A stretch of 64,000 nucleotides of DNA from an uncultured bacterium (lineage in GTDB: Bacteria; Planctomycetota; JAJSAM01; JAJVHW01): NCBI GenBank assembly GCA_937996235.1, contig CALKVK010000013.1, forward strand, positions 3,848 through 67,847, written 5' to 3'. The position numbers and the translations under genes were made by a program. Every line of letters starts with the position of its first letter. The first letter of the stretch is position 1. This document shows positions 42,072-49,097 of the stretch, one piece after another. The notes beneath the pieces are model-generated. The model did not search any database. It saw only the letters and a list, made by a program, of their open reading frames with translations, and was not told where the DNA came from.

Positions 42072-42232
42072 GGCAGGTCCGCGCTCCCCGCGTTCGCTCC
42101 GGGCGCTCGTCCTCGCTCGGGCTGCCTCGCCGGTCGTTCGTGCGCCGCGCGGTGTGCTGGAGGAGGCGTGGCGTCGCGCTTCTCCAGCCTCCGGACGGGC
42201 TGCGGAGCAGCCCCCAACGCAACCGCTTTCAC

Positions 42233-42280
42233 TTTTTTCCGCATGTCCCCGTTGACATGCCTAGAGACGCACAGTACTCT
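42233..42280 (+). promoter_or_regulatory. Near-consensus sigma-70 promoter of the small-RNA candidate
   Basis: TTGACA (42252-42257), a 17-base spacer and TACTCT (42275-42280): the best promoter in the window, with a perfect -35. A run of six T (42233-42238) in an A/T-rich patch sits where an UP element would be. Transcription should begin near 42287. Confidence 0.75.
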
Positions 42281-42286
42281 GTCCTC

Positions 42287-42423
42287 AGTAACGCTGATCC
42301 TGCAACTGTCCCTCAGCTCTCTCTCCCGCGCAGGATCGACGTGAACGACTCTCCCAAGGCGGCCCGGTGGGGTCGCCACCCGAAGGCCCCCGAGGCACCC
42401 GCGCCTCGGGGGCCGGCCCTTTC
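42287..42423 (+). ncRNA. Candidate structured small RNA, about 137 nt
   Basis: Between the near-consensus promoter at 42252-42280 and the terminator at 42385-42414 lies a short transcript with no convincing protein. Predicted structure: hairpin 1 has GATCCTGC (42296-42303) pairing with GCAGGATC (42330-42337) and presents a 26-base loop that is nearly all C and U from its middle (CCCUCAGCUCUCUCUCCC), complementary to purine-rich Shine-Dalgarno sequences. Hairpin 2 is a short GGTGG/CCACC stem (42366-42378). Hairpin 3 is the terminator. It is isolated between etfA and the minus-strand dGTPase, so it is not a leader of a plus-strand gene. It does not show signal-recognition-particle, RNase P or tmRNA signatures. 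A regulatory role by pairing to ribosome sites is inference. Confidence 0.55.
42385..42423 (+). terminator. Strong intrinsic terminator of the small-RNA candidate
   Basis: GGCCCCCGAGGC (42385-42396), a six-base loop and GCCTCGGGGGCC (42403-42414): a perfect 12-bp stem, followed by GGCCCTTT. Confidence 0.8.
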
Positions 42424-42543
42424 CCGCGGTCGCGGGGCGCCGGCTGCACGCGCGTCGCGACGACGAGATCTGGCCCGGCCCCTGTCGGCGACCGTTGCCG
42501 CGGGGGCCGCTCTCGTTCCGGGCCCGCTCCGCGCCGCGCGCTC

Positions 42544-43683
42544 CTACGGCAGCACGATGCGCCGGTACTCCTGGTAGACCTCGCGGTCGGTCATCGACGC
42601 CACGTGGTCGCAGACCGCCCGCCGCAGGCCTTCTGCGTCGGCCCGCGCGAGCGAGCCCGGCGGGAGCGTGTGGGGCAGCTCCGCGTAGTACTCGAACACC
42701 GTGCGCACGTAGCGCTTCGCGTTCTCCTGCATGCGCGCGACGCGCCAGTGGCTGTAGAAGCGCGCGAACAGGAACTCGTGCAGCGCCTGCTGCCGACGCG
42801 CGCCGCCCTCCGACGGGCCGATCCACTCGCGGTCGGCCGCGCGCACGTCGTCGGTCGAGACCGGGCGCGCCGCCGCGATGCGCGCGTCGGAGGCGGTCAC
42901 GAGGTCCGTCACCGCCTCGTTCATCAGGCGGATGAACACCTGGCTGACACGGAGGGGGAACGGCAGCCCGGGGCTCGTCGCGTCGACGGCCGCGAAGGCC
43001 GCGTCGACGTGCGGCACCTCGCGCGCCTCCTTCTCGGACAGGATGCCGGAGCTGAGCGCGTCGTCGAGGTCGTGGTGGTTGTACGCGAGCCGGTCCGCGC
43101 GGTCGGCGACCTGCGCCTCGAGCAGCGGGCGCAGCTCCGGCCGGTACGCGGCGGCCGAGCCCTTGCGCACGTAGTCGCCGTGCTTGGCGATGCCCTCGCG
43201 CGTCTCGTAGCTGAGGTTGAGGCCGGGGAAGCCCGGGTAGCGCGTCTCGAGCAGCGTCACGATGCGCAGGCCGTGGCCGTTGTGCTCGAAGCCCCCGTGG
43301 CTCTCCATGCAGCGCGCCAGCACCGCCTCGCCCGCGTGCCCGAACGGCCCGTGCCCGAGGTCGTGCACGAGGGCGAGCGCCTCGGTCAGGTCCTCGTTCA
43401 GGCCGAGCGCGCGCGCGATGGTGCGCGCGATCTGCGCCACCTCCATCGTGTGCGTCAGCCGCGTGCGGTACGAGTCGCCCTCGGTGTTGACGAAGACCTG
43501 CGTCTTGTACTCGAGGCGGCGGAACGCGGCGCAGTGGATGATCCGGTCGCGGTCGCGCTGGTAGACCGTGCGGTAGCCGTGCTCGGCCTCGGCGTGCTCA
43601 CGCCCCGCCGACGCCGCGCTGCACATGGCATACGGTGCGAGCGTCGCGCGCTCGTGCTCCTCCAGTTCCTCTCGCGTGCGCAT
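42544..43683 (-). CDS. dgt: dGTPase-family HD-domain triphosphohydrolase
   Basis: A 379-residue HD-domain enzyme that removes triphosphate from deoxynucleotides. Landmarks are RTVYQRDRDRIIHCAAFRRL, YKTQVFVNTEGDSYRTRLTH (His of the HD metal site), VHDLGHGPFGHAGE (His-Asp pair), GFEHNGHG and YNHHDLDDAL. This is the Dgt subtype-2 arrangement found in many bacteria. It keeps dNTP pools in balance. The ATG at 43683 has a GAGGAG site, and a TAGAGT box (43721-43716 on the minus strand) lies 32 bases upstream. Confidence 0.9.
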   Translation of the reverse strand: MRTREELEEHERATLAPYAMCSAASAGREHAEAEHGYRTVYQRDRDRIIHCAAFRRLEYKTQVFVNTEGDSYRTRLTHTMEVAQIARTIARALGLNEDLTEALALVHDLGHGPFGHAGEAVLARCMESHGGFEHNGHGLRIVTLLETRYPGFPGLNLSYETREGIAKHGDYVRKGSAAAYRPELRPLLEAQVADRADRLAYNHHDLDDALSSGILSEKEAREVPHVDAAFAAVDATSPGLPFPLRVSQVFIRLMNEAVTDLVTASDARIAAARPVSTDDVRAADREWIGPSEGGARRQQALHEFLFARFYSHWRVARMQENAKRYVRTVFEYYAELPHTLPPGSLARADAEGLRRAVCDHVASMTDREVYQEYRRIVLP

Positions 43684-43715
43684 CGGCTCCTCGTCCGGGA
43701 CGGCGTCCCGGGTGC

Positions 43716-43721
43716 ACTCTA
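43716..43721 (-). promoter_or_regulatory. Predicted -10 box (TAGAGT) of dgt
   Basis: On the minus strand TAGAGT predicts a start near 43709 and a short leader with a GAGGAG ribosome site before the ATG. Confidence 0.4.
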
Positions 43722-43806
43722 CCCGTGGTGCCGGACGGCCGGGGCCGCACCCGGACGCACCGGCCGGGACGGTGGCGCATTCCCCGCCCGCTCCCGCGCG
43801 GGGCGC

Positions 43807-43812
43807 TACCAT
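43807..43812 (+). promoter_or_regulatory. Predicted -10 box (TACCAT) of the lipoprotein gene
   Basis: TACCAT gives a start near 43819 and a leader of about 42 bases containing GAGGGAG before the ATG at 43861. Confidence 0.4.
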
Positions 43813-43860
43813 CCCGGGCCGCCGTGCGCCAGGGGGCGCCGGTCTCGAGGGAGCCGTCCC

Positions 43861-44565
43861 ATGCGTTCCATCCTCGCTCTCGCCGCCGCCGCGCTGCTGC
43901 TCGCCGGCTGCTCGACGCTCTCCGGTCTGTTCGGCGGGCAGCGTCTCGACCTCACGCCGTCGATGCCGTCGGACTTCCTGTGCAGCTTCGTCGTGCGCGA
44001 GGCGGCGCAGCCGCCCGTGGACTACACGGTGAAGATCCAGCGCAACGGCCAGGCGACCTTCGAGACGGTCGTGCGTGCGCCGACGCGCGCGGAGCACGCC
44101 GGCGAGTTCCAGGTGGGGGAGGAGGCGCTGGTGGGGCTCTACGCCGCCGTGCGCGAGTCCGGCTTCGCCGCACTCGCGTCGCGCTACGGCACCGCCGACG
44201 CCCCCCCGGGGCCCGGCCGGGACCTCGGAGCCCGCGTCTTCTACGTCTACGCCAACGGGGGCGAGAAGCGCATCGACGTGCAGTACGTCTCGGTGCCGCA
44301 GCTCGACGAGCTCGAGCGCCGCATCGCGGCGGTCATCCCGTCGTACGTCTCGACCGGGTCCGGCGTCCCCGCCGGACCGCAGGCGCTGCCCGCCGTGTTC
44401 GTCGCCGACCGGCGCACCCGCTACTTCCACCGGCCGGACTGCGAGCTCTGCAAGCAGATCGCGCCCGCGGACCAGAGCACGTACCCGCCGGACTACTCCG
44501 CGGTGAACGAGGGCTTCCACCCGTGTCCGACGTGCCGCCCGCTCGACAGCCTCTCGTCGAACTGA
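43861..44565 (+). CDS. Lipoprotein with C-terminal Ada-like zinc-binding motif
   Basis: A 234-residue lipoprotein: signal peptide MRSILALAAAALLLAGC with a perfect LAGC lipobox. The middle is a beta-rich domain (DYTVKIQRNGQATFETVVRA, ARVFYVYANGGEKRIDVQYV). Residues 190-229 match the four-cysteine Ada zinc module: TRYFHRPDCELCKQI, then an alanine/tyrosine spacer, then GFHPCPTCRP. In the Ada protein this small fold binds zinc and DNA. On a lipoprotein it should instead serve as a small extracytoplasmic zinc or thiol module. Overall role unknown. Confidence 0.75.
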   Translation: MRSILALAAAALLLAGCSTLSGLFGGQRLDLTPSMPSDFLCSFVVREAAQPPVDYTVKIQRNGQATFETVVRAPTRAEHAGEFQVGEEALVGLYAAVRESGFAALASRYGTADAPPGPGRDLGARVFYVYANGGEKRIDVQYVSVPQLDELERRIAAVIPSYVSTGSGVPAGPQALPAVFVADRRTRYFHRPDCELCKQIAPADQSTYPPDYSAVNEGFHPCPTCRPLDSLSSN

Positions 44566-44636
44566 CGGACCGGCGGCCGGTCTGAGCGCCCCCCGCGCCG
44601 CGGCCCGCGAGCCCGCACGGACCGGGTGATCCGCGC

Positions 44637-46739
44637 ATGGACCTCGAGGACCGCACCCTGCTCTACGTCGTCGCGCTCGCGACGGGCGTGGGGCTGCACG
44701 CGCTGCGGTCGCGCGGCGCGCTCCAAACGATGCGCGTGCACGCCGTCGTGCTCGCCGTGCTGTTCGCGGCCGCCGGCTCCGCGCTGCTGTGGCCGGGGTG
44801 GGGCGTCCGCATCCACGCGCCGCTCGTCCTCGCGTTCGTCGTGCTGGTGCTGGCGCCCGCGCTGCTCCTCACGCTCGCGCGCCGGCTCGCCGCGGCGCGC
44901 CGGCTCGGCTCCGCCGAGTTCCTGACGCGTATCGCCGCCGCGCTCGTCGGGATGCCCGCCGCACTGCGCAGCCAGATGTACTCCTACGGGGCGCACGCTG
45001 CCTGGGAGGCGGGCGACGCCGAGCGCGCGGCGCTGCTCCTGCGCCGCATGGCGCAGCTCACGGAAGGGGCCGCGACCCGCGAGCTCGAGCTCCTGGCGGA
45101 GTGCATGCTCCTGTCGCACGAGGGACGCTTCGCCGACGTCGCCGCCCACATCGACGCGAGCGGCTCGCGCGGCGCCTCGCTGCTCGGCTTCCGCGCGCGC
45201 GCCGCGGTGGAGACGGGCGACGCCGCCGGCGCGCTCCGGGCGTGCCGCCGCGCGGTCGCGCTCGCGCCGCACACCGCCCTCGCCGACGCGACCGTGCGCA
45301 CCGTGCTCGCCGGGCTCGGCCGGCGCGAGTTCGTCGCGGACGCCGTGCGCCGGCGCCTCCCCGTCGTCGCCGGGCCGGCGGGCGTCGCGCAGCTCGCGCT
45401 CGCGCGCGCCCACGAGGCGGCCGGCGACACGGCGGCCGCGCGGCCTCTCTACGAGGCTGCGGCGCGCCGCGGTCGCGGCCTGGTTCGACGGACCGCGGCG
45501 GAGTCGCTGGACCGCCTCGCGTCGGGCTCCGCGCGGCGACTGACGGCGCCGCCGGAGTTGGCGGCGGAGGTCGCTGAGCTCGAGGCGTACTGCCTCGCGC
45601 GGCGCGAGCAGGCGCACGCGGCGCGCGCCCAGCGGCCCGTCGCGACGTGGTCGCTCGCCGCGCTGACCGTCGCGATCAGCGCCGCGGTACAGCTCGCCAC
45701 GGGCGGCAGCGAGCTCGGCCTGCTCGGCGCGGGCGCGCTCTCCGCGCCGCTCGTGGCCGAGGGGCAGTGGTGGCGCCTCGTCACCCCGATGCTCCTGCAC
45801 GCCGGCTGGCTGCACCTCGCGCTCAACGTCGGCTGCATCGTCCCCGTCGGCGCCCTCGTGGAGCGGAGACTCGGGCGCGCGGGGCTGGTCGCCGTGTACG
45901 TCGCCTCGGGCATCGCCGGCTCGCTCGGCAGCGTGCTGCTCAACCACACCGCGATCGGCGTCGGCGCGAGCGGCGCGGCGATGGGGCTGATCGGCGCGTT
46001 CCTCGCGCTGCTGCTGCGCCGCCCGCGCCTCTTCGGCGTGGAGGAGCGGCGGCGCTGGCTCTCGCTGCTCTGGCTGAGCATCGCGGCGACCGCGGCGATC
46101 GGCATCGCGGAGTTCCAGAGCGTCGACAACGCCGCACACGGCGTCGGACTGCTCGCGGGGCTCCTCTGCGCGCTGCCGCTGCTGCCCCCGCACGACGGCG
46201 GCGCGCCCGGCACCGCGCGGCGCCGCCTCGCCCGCGCGCTCGCGTGGCTGCTCGTCGCGGTGTCGGCCGTCGCGACGGTCCTCGCGGCCGACGACGCGCG
46301 CGCGTGGCTGGGCGAGCGCGAGATCGCGGCAGACGGCGTCCGCGTGACGGCGCCGGCCTGGCTGCGCGCCGGCCGGGCGGAGGAGGGCGGGCTGGTCCTG
46401 GCGCGGTCGCCCGCGGAGGTCCGGATCCTGGTCCGGCGCGGCCCGGTCGACGTCGACGCGGCGCTCGCCGCGCTCGCTCCCGATCTGCCGACCCTGCGCG
46501 GTCGCGAGCCCGTCGGCGCGTCCCGCGGGGCCGATCGCGCGCGGCTCGTGCGCATCGCCCCGGCGAGCCCCGCGGAGGCGCGGGCGCTCGATCCGCCGTG
46601 GCAGGACGGCGTCGAGCTCGAGTTCCGCACCGTGCGCGGCGTCTCCGTGGTGGGGCTCCTGCCGGCGACGCCCGACGCGCGGGCTCTCTACGCGGCGCTC
46701 GTGCAGCGCGTCGCGCGCTCCGTGCGCGTCGCCGAGTAG
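44637..46739 (+). CDS. Rhomboid-family intramembrane protease with N-terminal helical-repeat domain
   Basis: A 700-residue protein. An N-terminal hydrophobic hairpin (residues 8-85) is followed by TPR-like helical repeats (residues 110-330: YGAHAAWEAGDAERAALLLRR in parts, LARAHEAAGDTAAARPLYEAA in parts), the rhomboid core (residues 340-530) and an extracytoplasmic C-terminal domain. Catalytic pair: S445 in GASGAAMG and H501 in NAAHGVG. LHLALNVGC supplies the Asn. The other rhomboid in the window (24939) carries its repeats after the core rather than before, so the two are not simple duplicates. Confidence 0.85.
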   Translation: MDLEDRTLLYVVALATGVGLHALRSRGALQTMRVHAVVLAVLFAAAGSALLWPGWGVRIHAPLVLAFVVLVLAPALLLTLARRLAAARRLGSAEFLTRIAAALVGMPAALRSQMYSYGAHAAWEAGDAERAALLLRRMAQLTEGAATRELELLAECMLLSHEGRFADVAAHIDASGSRGASLLGFRARAAVETGDAAGALRACRRAVALAPHTALADATVRTVLAGLGRREFVADAVRRRLPVVAGPAGVAQLALARAHEAAGDTAAARPLYEAAARRGRGLVRRTAAESLDRLASGSARRLTAPPELAAEVAELEAYCLARREQAHAARAQRPVATWSLAALTVAISAAVQLATGGSELGLLGAGALSAPLVAEGQWWRLVTPMLLHAGWLHLALNVGCIVPVGALVERRLGRAGLVAVYVASGIAGSLGSVLLNHTAIGVGASGAAMGLIGAFLALLLRRPRLFGVEERRRWLSLLWLSIAATAAIGIAEFQSVDNAAHGVGLLAGLLCALPLLPPHDGGAPGTARRRLARALAWLLVAVSAVATVLAADDARAWLGEREIAADGVRVTAPAWLRAGRAEEGGLVLARSPAEVRILVRRGPVDVDAALAALAPDLPTLRGREPVGASRGADRARLVRIAPASPAEARALDPPWQDGVELEFRTVRGVSVVGLLPATPDARALYAALVQRVARSVRVAE

Positions 46740-46786
46740 GCGGGCGTCGGCCGCTCCGCGGCTGCGGCGCGACGTCCCGCTTCGGG

Positions 46787-46792
46787 TAGAAC
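46787..46792 (+). promoter_or_regulatory. Predicted -10-like box (TAGAAC), leaderless start of the 46799 gene
   Basis: TAGAAC (last base C rather than T), six bases, GTG at 46799. It has the same geometry as the other leaderless starts but is the weakest box. Confidence 0.4.
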
Positions 46793-46798
46793 GGGGGC

Positions 46799-47134
46799 GT
46801 GCACATCCACCTGGTCCAGCCCGACGAGGCGAGCGCGCGCGCTCTCGCCGACGACTTCGAGGAGCTCGGTCACGACGTCGAGGTGGACGAGTCCACCGCC
46901 GCGGACGTGCCCGACGGGACGCCCGATGCGCTCGTCGTCTGTCTGGACGCGGCGCCGGAGACCGCGCTCGAGCGCGCTGCCGTGCTCGCGGAGCGCCGCC
47001 GTCTGCGCTCGGTCCCGCTGCTGTTCGCCGGCGGCACGGAGCACTGGCTGACGGAGGCGCAGCGGCGCTTCCCGCGCGCGAGCTTCGCGCGCATGGACGT
47101 GCTCCACAACGCGGTCGCGTCGCTCCGCGGCTGA
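46799..47134 (+). CDS. Small receiver-like protein
   Basis: A 111-residue protein with the alternating strand-helix pattern of a CheY-like receiver (IHLVQPDEASARALADDFEELG, DALVVCLDAAPETALERAAVLAE, VPLLFAGGTEHWL). The acidic cluster and the phosphoacceptor are not in canonical positions: the strand-3 end reads VCLDAAPE, with D possibly acting. It may be a pseudo-receiver. It converges with the minus-strand lipoprotein-like gene, with 19 bases between. Confidence 0.5.
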   Translation: MHIHLVQPDEASARALADDFEELGHDVEVDESTAADVPDGTPDALVVCLDAAPETALERAAVLAERRRLRSVPLLFAGGTEHWLTEAQRRFPRASFARMDVLHNAVASLRG

Positions 47135-47153
47135 GCCGCCGCGGCGCGTCGCG

Positions 47154-47948
47154 TCAGAGGCCGAACAGCGTGCGGAGCGCCGCCGCGTCGGGCGCCGTCG
47201 CGGAGCAGAGCACCCGGCCCGCGACCAGCCGCCCGCGGCGGTCGTAGGTCTCGCGCCGCACCTCGCCGAGCTCCGGGTCGAACCAGCGCAGGGAGTGGCC
47301 GCCGCCCGCGTGCGGCGTCACGCGCACCCGCGCGCAGCCCGAGCGCTCGCCCACGGCCGTCGTCACGCGCACGCCGGTCTCCTCGACGACGCACCGCGCG
47401 GCCGGCGTGTCCCACGCCGCGCCGGCCGTCGGCGGCCGCGGGAGCTCGCGCACGGGCGGAGGGACGTCGCGCAGCTCGTCCGGGGCGAGCGCGACGAGCA
47501 CCTCGTCGTCCGCGACGCTCGCGCGGAGGCGCGCGGCAGCCTGGCCGTCGACCGCCACGGCGATCTCGACGCCGCCCTCGACGGCGCGCGCCGTGCGCTC
47601 CTCGACACGGACGCTCCCGGCCGCGACGTCGAGCAGCGCGAACCGTGCGACGGCCCCGGCACCGAGGCACCAGCGCGCGTCGGGCGCCGGCACGGCCGTC
47701 TCCGCCGCCCCGGTCGCAGCGGCGCCGGTCCCAGCGGCACCGGACTCCGATGCGCCCGGAGTCGTCGGGCCCGGCTCCGTCGCGGCGGACGCGGGGCCGC
47801 CGTCGGCCGCGGGGGGCGCGTCGGGCCGCCACGGCGTCGCGTCGTGCGGCGCGCCGTCGGCGCCGGTGCCCCGGCAGCCGGCGCCGAACGCGAGCGCAGC
47901 CGCGCACACCAGCGCCGCGCTCCGTGCCGGGCCTCTCAGCGGCCGCAC
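47154..47948 (-). CDS. Probable lipoprotein of unknown function
   Basis: Starting at the GTG at 47948 gives 264 residues with a hydrophobic leader (AALVCAAALAFGAGC) ending in a lipobox-like Cys, an Ala/Pro/Gly-rich linker (residues 30-75) and a beta-strand domain with two or three repeats (VEERTARAVEGGVEIAVAVDG, GHSLRWFDPELGEVRRETYD). The start overlaps the upstream peroxiredoxin gene by 13 bases, so the two are coupled. The -3 lipobox residue is Gly rather than Leu, which lowers certainty about lipidation. No family recognised. Confidence 0.55.
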   Translation of the reverse strand: MRPLRGPARSAALVCAAALAFGAGCRGTGADGAPHDATPWRPDAPPAADGGPASAATEPGPTTPGASESGAAGTGAAATGAAETAVPAPDARWCLGAGAVARFALLDVAAGSVRVEERTARAVEGGVEIAVAVDGQAAARLRASVADDEVLVALAPDELRDVPPPVRELPRPPTAGAAWDTPAARCVVEETGVRVTTAVGERSGCARVRVTPHAGGGHSLRWFDPELGEVRRETYDRRGRLVAGRVLCSATAPDAAALRTLFGL

Positions 47949-48979
47949 AGCCCGACGATCCTCCAGGTCTCGCCGTCCTTGCGCAGCGCCACGGCGGTCT
48001 CCTTCGCGAGGATCTCCGTGCCGTCGGGCGCCGTCACGCCCGGACCGCGCACCGCGACGACGAGGTCGCCCTCCTGCGCGGCCGCCGCGAGGTCGCGGAC
48101 CGCCTGACCGCAGCGCGCGACGCCCGGCGCGCCGTCCTTCTCGCGCGGCGCCACCTTCACCGCGTCGAACGGGAGCACGTCGGCGAGCCGCAGGCCCTTC
48201 AGGTCGCGCTCCTCGAACGTCGTGCGCCACGCGTCGAGGAACTCCTTGCGGCGCGCGCGGACGGCCGCGTCGGTCTCGCCCGCCTTCGCGCGGAACGCCC
48301 GGTGGAGCAGCGCGTCGATCGCGCGCGTGTCCTCCGCGAGGACGGCGAGGAAGAACCTGCCGAGGGCCGTCTTGCCCGACCGCTCCGGTTCCGGCAGCTC
48401 CGCGAGGGAGGCGAGCGGATCGTCGGCCGGCGCGGCGAGCGCGTCGACGGCCGCGAGCAGCGGCGTGCCGACGAGCGTCTGCGGCACGGCGAAGTTGCGA
48501 TCGACGAAGCGCAGCACGCCCTCGCGGTCCACGAGGAACGCGCTCCGCGCGGCGAAGCGCCGCTCGGGCGTCTGCACGAGCACGCCGTAGGCCTGCGCCA
48601 CGGCGAGCTCCTCGTCCGCGAGCATGCGGAACCGGACGCCCAGCGTGCGCGCGAAGTCGGCGTGGCTCTTCACCGAGTCGGCGCTGATCGCGAGCACCGT
48701 GACGCCGCGGCGCACGATGTCGTCGTGCTCGCGCCCGAGGCACTTCATCTCGGTCGTGCAGCCCGACGTGAAGTCCTTCGGGTAGAAGGCGACGAGCACG
48801 TTCGACTTCCCGCGGAAGGACGAGAGCCGCAAGTCCGAGCCGTCCTGGTCCTTCAGCGTGAAGTCGGGGGCGGTGTCGCCGACGGCGCAGGGCGTCTCCG
48901 CGCGCGCGACCGGCGCGCGCACGGGCAGCAGGGCGAGCGCGCTCAGCGCAACGCACCCGAGGAGCACGGCGGTACGCAT
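47936..48979 (-). CDS. Exported peroxiredoxin (AhpC/TSA family) with C-terminal extension
   Basis: A 347-residue protein with a signal peptide (AVLLGCVALSALALLPVRAPVARA). Residues 33-165 are a thioredoxin-fold peroxiredoxin of BCP type: APDFTLKDQDG, the peroxidatic C74 in FYPKDFTSGCTTE, with C80 as a possible resolving Cys. Residues 185-347 form an additional domain whose last part (AAQEGDLVVAVRG, KDGETWRIVGLCG) has the shape of NTF2/SnoaL-like domains. Most BCP proteins are cytoplasmic and about 155 residues long, so both export and extension are unusual. A TATCCT box (49018-49013) and an AAAGGA site precede it. Confidence 0.82.
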   Translation of the reverse strand: MRTAVLLGCVALSALALLPVRAPVARAETPCAVGDTAPDFTLKDQDGSDLRLSSFRGKSNVLVAFYPKDFTSGCTTEMKCLGREHDDIVRRGVTVLAISADSVKSHADFARTLGVRFRMLADEELAVAQAYGVLVQTPERRFAARSAFLVDREGVLRFVDRNFAVPQTLVGTPLLAAVDALAAPADDPLASLAELPEPERSGKTALGRFFLAVLAEDTRAIDALLHRAFRAKAGETDAAVRARRKEFLDAWRTTFEERDLKGLRLADVLPFDAVKVAPREKDGAPGVARCGQAVRDLAAAAQEGDLVVAVRGPGVTAPDGTEILAKETAVALRKDGETWRIVGLCGR

Positions 48980-49012
48980 TCTCGAACGTCCTTTCGTTCC
49001 CGGACGTCCAAG

Positions 49013-49018
49013 AGGATA
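49013..49018 (-). promoter_or_regulatory. Predicted -10 box (TATCCT) of the peroxiredoxin gene
   Basis: On the minus strand, with a leader of about 27 bases containing AAAGGA before the ATG at 48979. Confidence 0.4.
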
Positions 49019-49067
49019 GCCGCGCGGCGACGCGCGCGGACGAGGCTGCGGGGCGTGCACGGTGCGC

Positions 49068-49073
49068 TACCGT
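49068..49073 (+). promoter_or_regulatory. Predicted -10 box (TACCGT) of the 49098 gene
   Basis: TACCGT would place the start near 49080. GGGGAGGG (49084-49091) then serves as the ribosome site for the GTG at 49098. Confidence 0.4.
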
Positions 49074-49097
49074 GGGACCGATCGGGGAGGGTTCGAG

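Noticed and set aside
42287..42423. Small-RNA candidate as SRP RNA, 6S RNA or tmRNA
   Set aside because: The GGAA tetraloop context of SRP RNA, the long open bubble of 6S RNA and the tRNA-like ends of tmRNA are not seen.
42065..42826. 253-codon minus-strand frame over the small-RNA candidate
   Set aside because: It has no domain, runs through the terminator stem and overlaps the dGTPase in another frame. The promoter and terminator point the other way.
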